NCBI RefSeq assembly: GCF_003382565.3
Contig: NZ_CP086253.1
Coordinates: 992,001-1,056,000 of the forward strand
Reading direction: 5' to 3'
DNA length: 64,000 nucleotides
DNA from: Pectobacterium aquaticum
Lineage (GTDB): Bacteria; Pseudomonadota; Gammaproteobacteria; Enterobacterales; Enterobacteriaceae
The notes under the pieces were generated by a model that made no database searches, had not been told where the DNA came from, and saw only the letters and a list, made by a program, of their open reading frames with translations. Shown piece after piece: positions 1 to 7,909 of the stretch (within the stretch, counting starts at the first letter, position 1; the number at the start of each line of letters is the position of its first letter). The translations under genes were made by a program, and so were the position numbers.

Positions 1-639
1 GCAGGAACGCTGGCCTCCGGCATCATCCGCGTTGGGCAACGAGTTAAAGTGCTGCCATCCGGCGTAGAATCTACCGTCAGCCGTATTGTGACTTTTGACG
101 GGGATTTACCGCAGGCGCAGGCGGGTGAAGCGATTACGCTGGTGCTGGCGGATGAGGTAGATATCAGCCGTGGTGACCTGCTGATCGACAGCAGCGAGTC
201 GCTGAAAGCGGTGCAGCATGCGCTGGTGGATGTCGTCTGGATGGCGGAACAGCCGCTGGTGCCAGGACAGAGCTACGACATCAAGATTGGCGGTAAGAAA
301 ACGCGCGCTCGGGTCGAGAATATTCAGTATCAGGTTGAGATCAATACGCTGACGCAGCGCGTCGCGGAGAACCTGCCGCTGAATGGTATCGGTTCGGTTG
401 AGCTGATTTTTGATGAGCCGCTGGTGTTGGACAACTATCAGCACAATGCGGTGACGGGCGGGATGATCTTTATCGACCGTCTGAGCAACGTCACGGTGGG
501 CGCAGGGCTGGTGCGGGAACCTATCGAGCAGGTGTATCAGGAGCCGGGCGCACACAGCGCGTTTGAGTTGGAACTGAATGCGCTGGTACGTCGCCACTTC
601 CCACATTGGGGTGCGCGCGATCTGCTGGGAGGCAAATAA
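1..639 (+). CDS. cysN: Sulfate adenylyltransferase subunit 1, C-terminal part (CysN)
   Basis: The reading frame is open from base 1, so the gene starts outside the window; 212 C-terminal residues and the TAA stop are present. CysN is the GTPase subunit of ATP sulfurylase and, with CysD, makes adenosine 5'-phosphosulfate for cysteine synthesis. The GTP-binding G domain is not in view. What remains is the pair of EF-Tu-like beta-barrel domains, recognisable from the start (GTLASGIIRVGQRVKVLPSG) and the TRQ-like segments further on. The stop lies 1 nt before the cysC GTG, the usual cysDNC operon arrangement. Identification rests on domain character plus the adjacent cysC. Confidence 0.93.
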   Translation, partial: AGTLASGIIRVGQRVKVLPSGVESTVSRIVTFDGDLPQAQAGEAITLVLADEVDISRGDLLIDSSESLKAVQHALVDVVWMAEQPLVPGQSYDIKIGGKKTRARVENIQYQVEINTLTQRVAENLPLNGIGSVELIFDEPLVLDNYQHNAVTGGMIFIDRLSNVTVGAGLVREPIEQVYQEPGAHSAFELELNALVRRHFPHWGARDLLGGK

Positions 640-640
640 C

Positions 641-1258
641 GTGTCTTTACGCGATGAACCGACTGACGATAACGTCGTCTGGCATGCGCACGATGTCACC
701 CGAGAGTCGCGCGAGAAATTGCATGGTCATCAGGGCGTCGTTATCTGGTTTACTGGGTTGTCTGGATCCGGTAAATCCACGCTGGCGGGGGCGCTGGAAC
801 AGGCGCTACATCGGCGTGGTGTCAGCACCTACCTGTTGGATGGTGACAACGTGCGGCACGGGTTGTGCCGTGATTTAGGCTTCACCGACGACGATCGGCG
901 CGAAAACATCCGCCGCGTGGGTGAAGTTGCCAAACTGATGGTGGATGCGGGTCTGGTGGTCCTGACCGCGTTTATCTCGCCGCACCGCGCCGAGCGTAAA
1001 ATGGTGCAGGATTTACTGGGCGAAGGGCAGTTCATCGAAGTCTTCGTGGATACGCCGTTAGCGACCTGTGAAGCGCGCGATCCTAAGGGTTTGTATAAAA
1101 AAGCCCGTGCGGGAGAGCTACGTAATTTCACTGGGATTGACTCGGCGTATGAAGCGCCGGAAGCGCCGGATAGTCATCTGGATGGCGAACAATTCGTAAC
1201 AAATTTGACAGACCAATTGTTAGATCTGCTTGGCAAGCGAGCTATTATCAAGCTCTGA
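641..1258 (+). CDS. cysC: Adenylyl-sulfate kinase (APS kinase)
   Basis: Phosphorylates adenosine 5'-phosphosulfate to PAPS, the second activation step of assimilatory sulfate reduction in the cytoplasm. The product has 205 aa, close to the usual 200. The P-loop GLSGSGKST is near residues 36-44, followed by the LDGDNVRHGL and FTDDDRRENIRRVGEVAKL motifs typical of the family. I chose the GTG at 641 because it sits 1 nt after the cysN stop and gives the family length; the frame stays open upstream into cysN (ATG at 578), which would add 21 residues with no counterpart in the family. It is translationally coupled to cysN. Confidence 0.95.
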   Translation: MSLRDEPTDDNVVWHAHDVTRESREKLHGHQGVVIWFTGLSGSGKSTLAGALEQALHRRGVSTYLLDGDNVRHGLCRDLGFTDDDRRENIRRVGEVAKLMVDAGLVVLTAFISPHRAERKMVQDLLGEGQFIEVFVDTPLATCEARDPKGLYKKARAGELRNFTGIDSAYEAPEAPDSHLDGEQFVTNLTDQLLDLLGKRAIIKL

Positions 1259-1303
1259 TGTCCCCGCTTTTTTCACCGCGTTGTTGGGTGATTCAGGGGA
1301 AGA

Positions 1304-1648
1304 ATGGGAAAGATTATGCAAAATGCCACGCAGTTAACGATTAGCAAGACTCGGCCAGCACAAGAAGAAGATGACGGCGTTTCCTACCAGTTTATGGGGG
1401 CGGTCACGGGGTTCTCTTTTTATTGGTTGGCCTTTACTATCCCTTTTCTGGTATACGGCTCCAATACCACGTTTTTCTTCATGCTCTACACTTGGCCGTT
1501 TTTTCTGGCGCTGATGCCGTTTTCAGTGCTGGTTGGCGTCGGGTTTAGCTTTTTGCTGAGAGGCTATCTCTTTTATACGCTCTTTGCGACGGGCTTGACG
1601 GTGGTCTGTCTGTTCTGGCTGGTCTTTTCTTTTTTGATGGGGTGGTAA
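1304..1648 (+). CDS. ygbE: DUF3561 inner-membrane protein, YgbE-like
   Basis: A 114-aa protein of unknown function, equivalent to E. coli YgbE, which also follows cysC. A polar N-terminus of about 30 residues precedes three to four hydrophobic segments; the YGSNTTFFFMLYTWPFFLAL stretch near residues 56-75 is the most conserved part of the family. An ATG at 1316 would give 110 aa, nearer the E. coli length. The 1304 start has the better Shine-Dalgarno (AGGGG four bases upstream). The gene lies 45 nt after cysC and may be read through from the cys operon. It ends just before a shared terminator hairpin. Confidence 0.85.
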   Translation: MGKIMQNATQLTISKTRPAQEEDDGVSYQFMGAVTGFSFYWLAFTIPFLVYGSNTTFFFMLYTWPFFLALMPFSVLVGVGFSFLLRGYLFYTLFATGLTVVCLFWLVFSFLMGW

Positions 1649-1687
1649 AAAGAAAAAGGCTGCCAGCGTGGAAGGCGCTGACAGCCT
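1646..1687 (-). terminator. Terminator between ygbE and the convergent ABC operon
   Basis: Inverted repeat AGGCTG-c-CAGCG (1657-1668) with CGCTG-a-CAGCCT (1676-1687). An A-rich run on its left becomes a U-run on the minus-strand transcript, so it mainly ends the ABC transporter operon. Confidence 0.75.
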
Positions 1688-1701
1688 GTGGTTTTAACGC
1701 G

Positions 1702-2424
1702 CTACAGTATCTTGCTCAGGAAAGCCTGCGTGCGCGGGTTACTCGGATGCGTAAAAATCGCTTCTGGCGTCCCTTGTTCCTGAATAATCCCCTGATCGAT
1801 AAAGATCACCCTATCGGCCACTTCTCGGGCAAATGCCATTTCATGGGTCACGATGACCATCGTCATGCCTTCGTTCGCCAGCGTTTTCATGACCGCTAAC
1901 ACTTCACCAACCAGTTCTGGGTCCAGCGCGGATGTGGGTTCATCGAACAACATGATCGCGGGTTCCATCGCTAACGCGCGGGCAATCGCGACACGCTGTT
2001 GTTGTCCACCGGACAGGCTATTCGGCCAGGCGTCGATTTTATCCAGCAGGCCGACCTTGCTGAGCAACGCTTTAGCCCGTTCAACGGCTTGTGCTCGCGG
2101 CAATTTCTTCACATCCATCGGCGCCATAATCACATTTTCCAACACCGTCATGTGCGGAAACAGATTGAAGCGCTGGAATACCATTCCCACGCTTTCACGC
2201 ACGCGATTGATATTGGTTTTCTGATCGTGAATGGCAAAACCGTTGACCGTGATCTCGCCTGCCGACAGCGTCTCCAGTGCGTTGATGCAGCGCAGAAAGG
2301 TACTTTTTCCTGAACCGGATGGGCCAATCAGGCAGAGCACTTCCTGAGGGGCGATGTCGCAGGAAATACCACGTAGGACATGCGTATCGCCAAACTGTTT
2401 TTGCAGGTTTTTAACGTGAATCAC
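1702..2424 (-). CDS. Polar amino-acid ABC transporter, ATP-binding protein
   Basis: A 240-aa ATPase of the GlnQ/HisP class that powers uptake of a polar amino acid. It has Walker A GPSGSGKST (about residues 36-44), a Q-loop, signature LSGGQQQRVAIARAL and Walker B with DEPTSALDPE. The GTG at 2424 is preferred: it gives the family length and has GAGG about 10 nt upstream. The same frame stays open far upstream through the permease gene, but those residues do not resemble an ABC protein. The gene overlaps the permease 3' end by 14 nt, so the two are coupled. The substrate cannot be read from the sequence. Confidence 0.92.
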   Translation of the reverse strand: MIHVKNLQKQFGDTHVLRGISCDIAPQEVLCLIGPSGSGKSTFLRCINALETLSAGEITVNGFAIHDQKTNINRVRESVGMVFQRFNLFPHMTVLENVIMAPMDVKKLPRAQAVERAKALLSKVGLLDKIDAWPNSLSGGQQQRVAIARALAMEPAIMLFDEPTSALDPELVGEVLAVMKTLANEGMTMVIVTHEMAFAREVADRVIFIDQGIIQEQGTPEAIFTHPSNPRTQAFLSKIL

Positions 2425-3175
2425 TTTTGCCAAACCTCGTTTCCATGTGCCGCACCAGCAGCGAAAGCAGGAAAGTAATAACCCAATAAACGATAGAGAT
2501 CGCCAAGTAGGGTTCCCAGTACGTGGCGTAAGCCCCTGACACCGTACGAGCGGCATAGGCGAGATCCGCCAATCCGATTGCTGAAGCCAGCGATGAATCT
2601 TTAACAATCGCGATGGCGTTGTTGCCCAGCGGCGGCAACATGCGGCGAAAAGCCTGCGGCAGAATGACTTTCCGCATGGTGCGGCCATAGCTCATTCCGA
2701 GAGAGCGTGACGCTTCCATCTGGCCGCGATCGATCGACTGAATGCCAGCGCGGAATATCTCAGAGACATAGGCACCCGCATTCAGCGTAATTGCTACGAT
2801 GCAAGAGAGGAACGCGCCGTAATCGGAGCGTAGCGTACGGGCAAAATCGACCGACATAATATTGCTGGTCACCAGCAGCCCGTCACGCGGATTGATGAAC
2901 AGCGGCACCAGCGCGAAGTGCACCACCATGATTTGTACAAACAGCGGCGTGCCGCGGAAGGCGCTGATGTAGATGCGTACCGGCCATTGAACGCCGTAGT
3001 GCAGGATATATTTCCACGGCCCGTGCGGTGCCTGCGCTAAGCGGCCTAATCCGAGCGTTAATCCCCAGCAGGTGCCAAGAATGACACAGATAATGGTGCA
3101 TTTGATGGTCATCCAGGTGCCTTCCATAAACAGCGGGGCATATTCCTGAATGATCTCCCAACGAAATCCCGTCAA
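2411..3175 (-). CDS. Polar amino-acid ABC transporter, permease
   Basis: A 254-aa inner-membrane permease of the HisMQ family. The N-terminal region and several hydrophobic segments surround the typical FRGTPLFVQ motif (near residue 94) and the EAA cytoplasmic loop (QMEASRSLGMSYGRTMRKVILPQAFRRMLPP), the site that docks the ATPase. It is second in the operon after the binding protein and is followed by the overlapping ATPase. Such transporters usually have one or two permease genes; here there is one, so it probably forms a homodimer. Confidence 0.92.
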   Translation of the reverse strand: MTGFRWEIIQEYAPLFMEGTWMTIKCTIICVILGTCWGLTLGLGRLAQAPHGPWKYILHYGVQWPVRIYISAFRGTPLFVQIMVVHFALVPLFINPRDGLLVTSNIMSVDFARTLRSDYGAFLSCIVAITLNAGAYVSEIFRAGIQSIDRGQMEASRSLGMSYGRTMRKVILPQAFRRMLPPLGNNAIAIVKDSSLASAIGLADLAYAARTVSGAYATYWEPYLAISIVYWVITFLLSLLVRHMETRFGKSDSR

Positions 3176-3223
3176 GATCGTTTCCTTTTTTGAATAGGCT
3201 AACGTAATGATTACTCTAAATTA

Positions 3224-3248
3224 AACCGGGCAGGCTAGCTGTCCGGTT
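3224..3248 (-). other. Hairpin in the spacer between binding-protein and permease genes
   Basis: AACCGGGCAG pairs with CTGTCCGGTT around a 5-nt loop, inside a 133-nt spacer. On the minus transcript a short UUUAAUUU follows. Such a partial terminator or mRNA-stabilising stem would let the binding protein be made in excess of the membrane parts. The role is inferred. Confidence 0.5.
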
Positions 3249-3308
3249 AATGCGACGTCTCGTGTGAGGCAATGGAGACCTAGAGAGATGCGCAGTGTCT
3301 TGCAGGCG

Positions 3309-4094
3309 TTATTCTGCGGGTAAGGTCGGAACGTTGTTATCAAACCAAGTTTGATAGATCTTGGCGTAGGTGCCATCAGCAACGATTTTTTTCAGCCCAG
3401 AGTTAATCTTCGCGCGCAACGGGTCGTTACCTTTTGCGACGGCGATTCCGAAATACTGGCGTTCGAATTTGGCGTCGGAAACCAGATTGAACTGTTTTTC
3501 AGGGTGAGTCTTAATGTAAAACTTCACCACGCCCACATCGCCAACCGCTGCGCCCACACCATCTTCATACAGCTCTTGTAACATTAACGGAGTGTTATCA
3601 AAGCGCTTAATCGATGTACTGTTTTTGCCTAATACGTCGGACACCACGATATCGGCGGTGCTGGAGTTCACGACACCAACTTTGTGATCTTTCAGCGCAG
3701 CAATCGAGTCGATCGTCGAGCCTTTAGGCACCACGATGGACTGTTCGGCTGGGAAATACGGTGCGGAAAAATCAACCATTTGCCTACGTTTGTCGGTAAT
3801 CGTGATACCGGAAATGATAATGTCGCGGTCGCCGGAGTTAAGGGTCGCGAAGATCCCTTCCCACGGCGTATTGATCAGCTTGATATTAAAATTCTCCGCC
3901 TTGGCGATCGCTTTAATGATATCAATATCAAAACCTTCCAGCTCTTTCTTCGCGTTTTCAAACTCAAAAGGGCGATAGGTCCCGCCAGAGCCAACAACGT
4001 AAGTGGGTTCAGCAGCGAAGGCGCTGGTGGGCAGTACGGTAGTGGATAGGGCGGTAGTGAAGAGCGCACCGACGAATAACAGTTTTTTGAACAT
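3309..4094 (-). CDS. Polar amino-acid ABC transporter, periplasmic binding protein
   Basis: A 261-aa family-3 solute-binding protein. A signal peptide with a Lys-Lys start and a cleavage site near AFA|AEP (about residue 27) sends it to the periplasm. The mature part has the expected features: RPFEFENAKKELEGFDIDII, the NTPWEGIFATL segment, DIIISGITITDKRRQMVDFS with the ligand-contacting Arg, and GVVNSSTADIVV. It is the first gene of the operon, with AGGAG-like bases just before the ATG. Similarity in style is to the GlnH, ArtJ and HisJ group; the ligand is not determined. In E. coli ygbE is followed directly by ftsB, so this operon is an insertion in the conserved block. Confidence 0.9.
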   Translation of the reverse strand: MFKKLLFVGALFTTALSTTVLPTSAFAAEPTYVVGSGGTYRPFEFENAKKELEGFDIDIIKAIAKAENFNIKLINTPWEGIFATLNSGDRDIIISGITITDKRRQMVDFSAPYFPAEQSIVVPKGSTIDSIAALKDHKVGVVNSSTADIVVSDVLGKNSTSIKRFDNTPLMLQELYEDGVGAAVGDVGVVKFYIKTHPEKQFNLVSDAKFERQYFGIAVAKGNDPLRAKINSGLKKIVADGTYAKIYQTWFDNNVPTLPAE

Positions 4095-4414
4095 GGTTTT
4101 CTCCTGGTTTAAATGTAAAAATTTCTTTTTTTATGCACTTTGTATGCATAAAAATACACAGATAGCATTAATGGTTCAACTGACGTTTTTCCTATGGTCG
4201 GTTTTAGCCAAACGGACGCTATGCGCTGACGTCTTCTGATGAACAGAAAGTACAAGGGAATGAGAGAGTGGCCTGAGAGCACGTTTGGCATGCTCTTATG
4301 CCCGAAATATCCCCATTTGGGCACGCGGCAGGGTGAATATTGCCTCCCATTACTGGACACAGTGGAGTCGAAACAAAAGTTATGGGATGATTAGGCGGTT
4401 TTTCAGGGGGCGGG
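4095..4414. promoter_or_regulatory. Divergent intergenic region, ABC operon / ftsB
   Basis: 320 bp holding the promoters of both divergent units. Next to the binding-protein gene are repeated TATGCA-type half sites (TATGCACTTTGTATGCAT, 4133-4150), a possible operator; an ArgR-like site is conceivable but weak. Nearer ftsB there are two hairpins: AGAGCA/TGCTCT (4276-4296) and TGCCC/GGGCA (4299-4323). I could not place -35/-10 boxes with confidence. Confidence 0.4.
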
Positions 4415-4750
4415 ATGGGAAAGCTTACGCTGTTATTATTGATATTGCTTGGCTGGCTTCAGTACTCACTGTGGCTGGGTAAGAATGGCATTCATGATTA
4501 TGTTCGGGTAAAGGATGATGTTGTTGTCCAGCAGGGGAACAATGCCAAATTAAAAGACCGTAACGAACAGCTGTTTGCCGAAATTGACGACCTCAATGGC
4601 GGACAGGAAGCGATTGAAGAGCGCGCACGCAATGAACTGGGGATGATCAAACCCGGTGAAAGCTTCTATCGTCTGGTGCCAGAATCGAACCATCGTAACG
4701 CGAATACGACGTCATCTAATAACGCTTCATCTAACAACACACAACGTTGA
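4415..4750 (+). CDS. ftsB: Cell division protein FtsB
   Basis: A bitopic divisome protein that forms the FtsQLB complex and relays activation to FtsWI septal peptidoglycan synthesis. One membrane segment lies at residues 4-20 (LTLLLLILLGWLQYSLW), followed by a coiled-coil (about 30-70) with the conserved KNGIHDYVRVKDDV and ERARNELGMIKPGESFYRLV motifs. At 111 aa it is slightly longer than the E. coli protein because of a low-complexity Asn/Ser/Thr tail (about 95-111). The ATG follows an AGGGGGCGGG ribosome-binding site. ispD starts 3 nt after the stop, as in other enterobacteria. Confidence 0.96.
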   Translation: MGKLTLLLLILLGWLQYSLWLGKNGIHDYVRVKDDVVVQQGNNAKLKDRNEQLFAEIDDLNGGQEAIEERARNELGMIKPGESFYRLVPESNHRNANTTSSNNASSNNTQR

Positions 4751-4753
4751 CGC

Positions 4754-5467
4754 ATGCAGACACCACGCCTTTACCCGCCTGACATTGTTGCCGTTTTGCC
4801 CGCTGCGGGTAACGGCAGCCGGATGCAAAACGATCGTCCTAAGCAGTATCTGACGATTGGCAATGATGCGACCGGCCATAAAACCATTCTTGAACATACC
4901 ATCGACGCGCTTTTACGCCATTCACGAGTAGCGCGTGTCGTTGTCGTTATCAGTCCCGCCGACGCTTTCTTTCATACTCTGGCGATAGCCAACGATCCCC
5001 GCATTTGTGCCGTGACAGGCGGGCTGCAGCGTGCGGATTCCGTGTTGGCTGGGCTGGCTGCCGTTGCCGATAGCGCGTGGGCGTTAGTGCACGACGCGGC
5101 GCGTCCGTGTCTGCATCAGGACGATCTGACGCGCCTGCTGGCGATTGTTGAGCAGAGTGAGGTTGGTGGAATTCTGGCCGCGCCGGTTCGTGACACCATG
5201 AAGCGTGGCACGGACGGGTTTATCGATCGCACGGTAGAACGTAACGATTTATGGCATGCGCTGACGCCGCAGCTTTTTCCTGCTGCGCTGTTGAAACAGT
5301 GCCTGCAACGAGCGCTTCAGGATGGCGTTGCCGTCACAGATGAAGCCTCCGCGTTGGAATATTGTGGCTATCGCCCGCAAATTATCAGCGGGCGTTCGGA
5401 TAATATCAAAGTCACGCGTCCAGAGGATTTGGCATTAGCTGAATTCTATTTAACCCGTTTGCAGTAA
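4754..5467 (+). CDS. ispD: 2-C-methyl-D-erythritol 4-phosphate cytidylyltransferase
   Basis: Third step of the MEP isoprenoid pathway: it couples CTP and MEP to give CDP-methylerythritol. The product has 237 aa, the usual length. The nucleotide-binding motif AAGNGSRMQNDRPKQYL is at about residues 17-33; VHDAARPC and DTMKR follow, and the C-terminal half has TDEASALE and SDNIKVTRPEDL. It begins 3 nt after ftsB and precedes ispF, the conserved ftsB-ispD-ispF order. Confidence 0.97.
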   Translation: MQTPRLYPPDIVAVLPAAGNGSRMQNDRPKQYLTIGNDATGHKTILEHTIDALLRHSRVARVVVVISPADAFFHTLAIANDPRICAVTGGLQRADSVLAGLAAVADSAWALVHDAARPCLHQDDLTRLLAIVEQSEVGGILAAPVRDTMKRGTDGFIDRTVERNDLWHALTPQLFPAALLKQCLQRALQDGVAVTDEASALEYCGYRPQIISGRSDNIKVTRPEDLALAEFYLTRLQ

Positions 5468-5507
5468 CCTCATTTTATTCGTTAAATACAGATAAGGAGA
5501 ACGCGCG

Positions 5508-6005
5508 ATGCGTATCGGTCACGGTTTTGATGTCCATAAGTTCGGTGGAGAAGGTCCGCTGGTGATCGGTGGCGTGCGCATTCCTTATACTCAAGGCTTG
5601 CTGGCGCATTCCGATGGGGATGTGGTGCTGCATGCGGTGACCGATGCCCTGTTGGGGGCTGCCGCGTTGGGTGACATTGGCAAGCTATTTCCTGATACCG
5701 ATCCGGCTTTTAAAGGGGCGGACAGCCGTGGCCTGCTGCGTGAAGCCTGGCGTCGTATCAATGAAAAAGGCTACCAGTTAGGCAATCTGGACGTCACGAT
5801 TATTGCTCAGGCGCCGAAAATGGCACCACATATCCCGCAAATGCGCGTGAATCTGGCGGAAGATTTGCAGTGCCACATGGACGACGTCAATGTGAAAGCG
5901 ACCACGACAGAACAGTTGGGCTTTACTGGTCGTGGCGAAGGCATTGCCTGCGAAGCCGTTGCCCTGCTGGTGAAAAAAGAAATGGGTGAAATTATTGCTT
6001 GGTAA
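5508..6005 (+). CDS. ispF: 2-C-methyl-D-erythritol 2,4-cyclodiphosphate synthase
   Basis: Fifth step of the MEP pathway: cyclises CDP-ME 2-phosphate to ME-cPP with release of CMP. The product has 165 aa. The metal ligands are visible as GHGFDVH (Asp and His at residues 8 and 10) and LLAHSDGDVVLHA (His near 42); TTTEQLGFTGRGEGIACEA is the conserved C-terminal motif. Ribosome-binding site AAGGAG precedes the ATG. It follows ispD by 40 nt. Confidence 0.97.
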   Translation: MRIGHGFDVHKFGGEGPLVIGGVRIPYTQGLLAHSDGDVVLHAVTDALLGAAALGDIGKLFPDTDPAFKGADSRGLLREAWRRINEKGYQLGNLDVTIIAQAPKMAPHIPQMRVNLAEDLQCHMDDVNVKATTTEQLGFTGRGEGIACEAVALLVKKEMGEIIAW

Positions 6006-6095
6006 GCGATAGTCTTATCAGTTATAGAAAGTTAACAGCATAAAAAACAATGTCGTGGCCGTGTGTCATCCTGCCATGCACTTTGTAGGATAACG

Positions 6096-7142
6096 ATGGA
6101 AAATAACGAACAACTCGTCTGGTTGCACGGTGAACCACAGGCTACTGGCTCATTGAAATCCGCTGCGGAAGACTTTCTGGTGGTGGAAGATCTGGGGTTT
6201 CAGCCGGATGGTGACGGTGAACAGGTATTAGTGCGTGTGCGCAAGCGCGGCTGCAATACGCAATTTGTGGCCGAGATGCTGGCGAAATTTGTTCGTCTAC
6301 CGCTACGTGCCGTTAGCTATGCGGGCCTGAAAGATCGTCATGCTGTCACCGAACAGTGGTTCTGCCTGCACATGCCGGGAAAAGAGACGCCTGATTTCTC
6401 CTCGCTGGCGCTTGAAGGTTGTGACGTGCTGGAGGTGATTCGCCACCGTCGCAAGCTGCGGATCGGTACGCTGCGGGGTAACCATTTTACGCTGATGCTG
6501 CGCCAGGTCAGCGACCGAAACGAGGTTGACGCTCGTTTGGCGCTGATTGCCGCGAAAGGCGCGCCTAATTATTTCGGCAGCCAGCGTTTCGGGCGCAACG
6601 GAAATAATCTTGAGCAGGCTCGTCTTTGGGCAAATAACGAGATTCGGGTAAAAGAACGCAGTAAGCGGAGTTTTTATCTTTCTGCCAGCCGCAGTGCGAT
6701 GTTTAATCAGGTTGCCAGTGCACGACTCGCGGGGCAGCAGGCAAAAACCGTCTTGTGTGGTGATGCATTGCAACTGACAGGGCGCGGCAGTTGGTTTGTT
6801 GCTAAGCCTGACGAATTGGATGCTTTACAGACGCGCCTTGATGCGGGTGAACTCCAGATTACTGCGCCACTTCCCGGAGATGGCGAACTGGGCACGCAGG
6901 ATGACGCGCAGCTATTTGAAAAGCAGGCGTTGGTCGGACAAGACGCGCTGTGGTCTTTGGTTAAGCGTGAGCGGGTTGAACCTGCCCGGCGTGCGGTGCT
7001 GCTGTATCCGCAGCAGATGCACTGGGAATGGCAGGATGATGCGACCGTGGAAGTGAAGTTTTGGCTACCTGCGGGCAGTTTTGCGACCAGCGTGGTACGT
7101 GAATTGCTGCATTCACAGCAGGATACCGATCTCGGTGCCTGA
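6096..7142 (+). CDS. truD: tRNA pseudouridine(13) synthase
   Basis: Converts U13 of tRNA-Glu to pseudouridine. With the ATG at 6096 (AGGA seven bases upstream) the product has 348 aa, matching E. coli TruD (349). The catalytic aspartate lies in YAGLKDRHAVTEQW (near residue 80); PNYFGSQRFGRNGNNLEQA and WFLPAGSFATSVVREL-like segments are also typical. An in-frame upstream ATG at 6063 would add 11 residues and lacks a good ribosome-binding site. In other enterobacteria surE follows directly; here it does not. Confidence 0.95.
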   Translation: MENNEQLVWLHGEPQATGSLKSAAEDFLVVEDLGFQPDGDGEQVLVRVRKRGCNTQFVAEMLAKFVRLPLRAVSYAGLKDRHAVTEQWFCLHMPGKETPDFSSLALEGCDVLEVIRHRRKLRIGTLRGNHFTLMLRQVSDRNEVDARLALIAAKGAPNYFGSQRFGRNGNNLEQARLWANNEIRVKERSKRSFYLSASRSAMFNQVASARLAGQQAKTVLCGDALQLTGRGSWFVAKPDELDALQTRLDAGELQITAPLPGDGELGTQDDAQLFEKQALVGQDALWSLVKRERVEPARRAVLLYPQQMHWEWQDDATVEVKFWLPAGSFATSVVRELLHSQQDTDLGA

Positions 7143-7270
7143 TGTGCTGCGATACGTTTTTGCAGAAAATTGTTGAAGATAATCAATGCTGGCAACCGTG
7201 TAATCGCGGCAACTGGCTTACCCCTATGCGGGAAAATTGCTGTGTTGGTGACGAGGTTAACCAGAGCTAA
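7142..7270 (+). other. Short Cys-rich ORF in the place of surE (doubtful gene)
   Basis: A 42-codon frame whose ATG overlaps the truD stop (TGATG), an arrangement typical of coupled genes. The product starts MCCDTFLQKIVEDNQCWQPC and contains six Cys and three Trp. I do not recognise it. It sits where E. coli has surE, in a gap of only 140 nt before pcm. In another frame the last bases read ...GEW-stop with TGGTAA overlapping the pcm ATG, as at the E. coli surE/pcm junction, which suggests a deletion scar. It may be a chance frame in scar DNA. Confidence 0.3.
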
Positions 7271-7282
7271 GGTCGGCGGGGA

Positions 7283-7909
7283 ATGGTAAACAAACGTATA
7301 GAAACGTTGTTGGCGCAGTTGCGCCAACAGGGCATTCAGGACGAACGTCTACTGAGTGCGATAGAAGCCGTACCCAGAGAACGTTTTGTTGACGAGGCGT
7401 TCGAGCACAAAGCGTATGAAAATACCGCTCTGCCTATCGGTTCCGGTCAGACGATTTCGCAGCCCTATATGGTTGCGAAGATGACGGAACTGCTCAGCCT
7501 GACGCCCGTCTCCCGCGTGCTGGAAATTGGCACTGGATCAGGCTATCAAACGGCAATTTTAGCGCATTTGGTTCGGCATGTTTGCTCGGTTGAGCGCATC
7601 AAAGGGCTGCAATGGCAGGCTAAACGTCGCTTAAAACAGCTTGATTTGCATAATGTATCTACCCGTCATGGCGATGGGTGGCAGGGCTGGGCGTCGCGCG
7701 GGCCGTTTGATGCCATTATCGTGACTGCGGCACCGCCGGAAATTCCTCGAGCGCTGATGGAGCAACTCGATGACGGTGGCGTGATGGTATTGCCCGTCGG
7801 TGAACAGTCACAATACTTACAAGTTGTTCAACGCCATGCTGGCGAATTTATTATTCAAACGGTTGAAGCTGTTCGGTTTGTTCCGCTGGTCAAAGGGGAA
7901 TTAGCCTGA
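7283..7909 (+). CDS. pcm: Protein-L-isoaspartate O-methyltransferase
   Basis: Methylates isoaspartyl residues in aged proteins using S-adenosylmethionine, starting their repair in the cytoplasm. The 208-aa length is the family norm. The substrate-side motif LPIGSGQTISQPYMVA (about 52-67) and the SAM motif VLEIGTGSGYQTAIL (about 79-93) are intact, followed by DAIIVTAAPPEIP and FVPLVKGELA at the end. The ATG overlaps a TGGTAA that would be the end of surE in relatives, although surE itself is missing here. Confidence 0.96.
   Translation: MVNKRIETLLAQLRQQGIQDERLLSAIEAVPRERFVDEAFEHKAYENTALPIGSGQTISQPYMVAKMTELLSLTPVSRVLEIGTGSGYQTAILAHLVRHVCSVERIKGLQWQAKRRLKQLDLHNVSTRHGDGWQGWASRGPFDAIIVTAAPPEIPRALMEQLDDGGVMVLPVGEQSQYLQVVQRHAGEFIIQTVEAVRFVPLVKGELA

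Noticed and set aside
1702..2688. A 328-residue reading of the ATPase gene with an extra N-terminus
   Set aside because: The first 88 residues are the permease gene read in another frame; the true start is the GTG at 2424.
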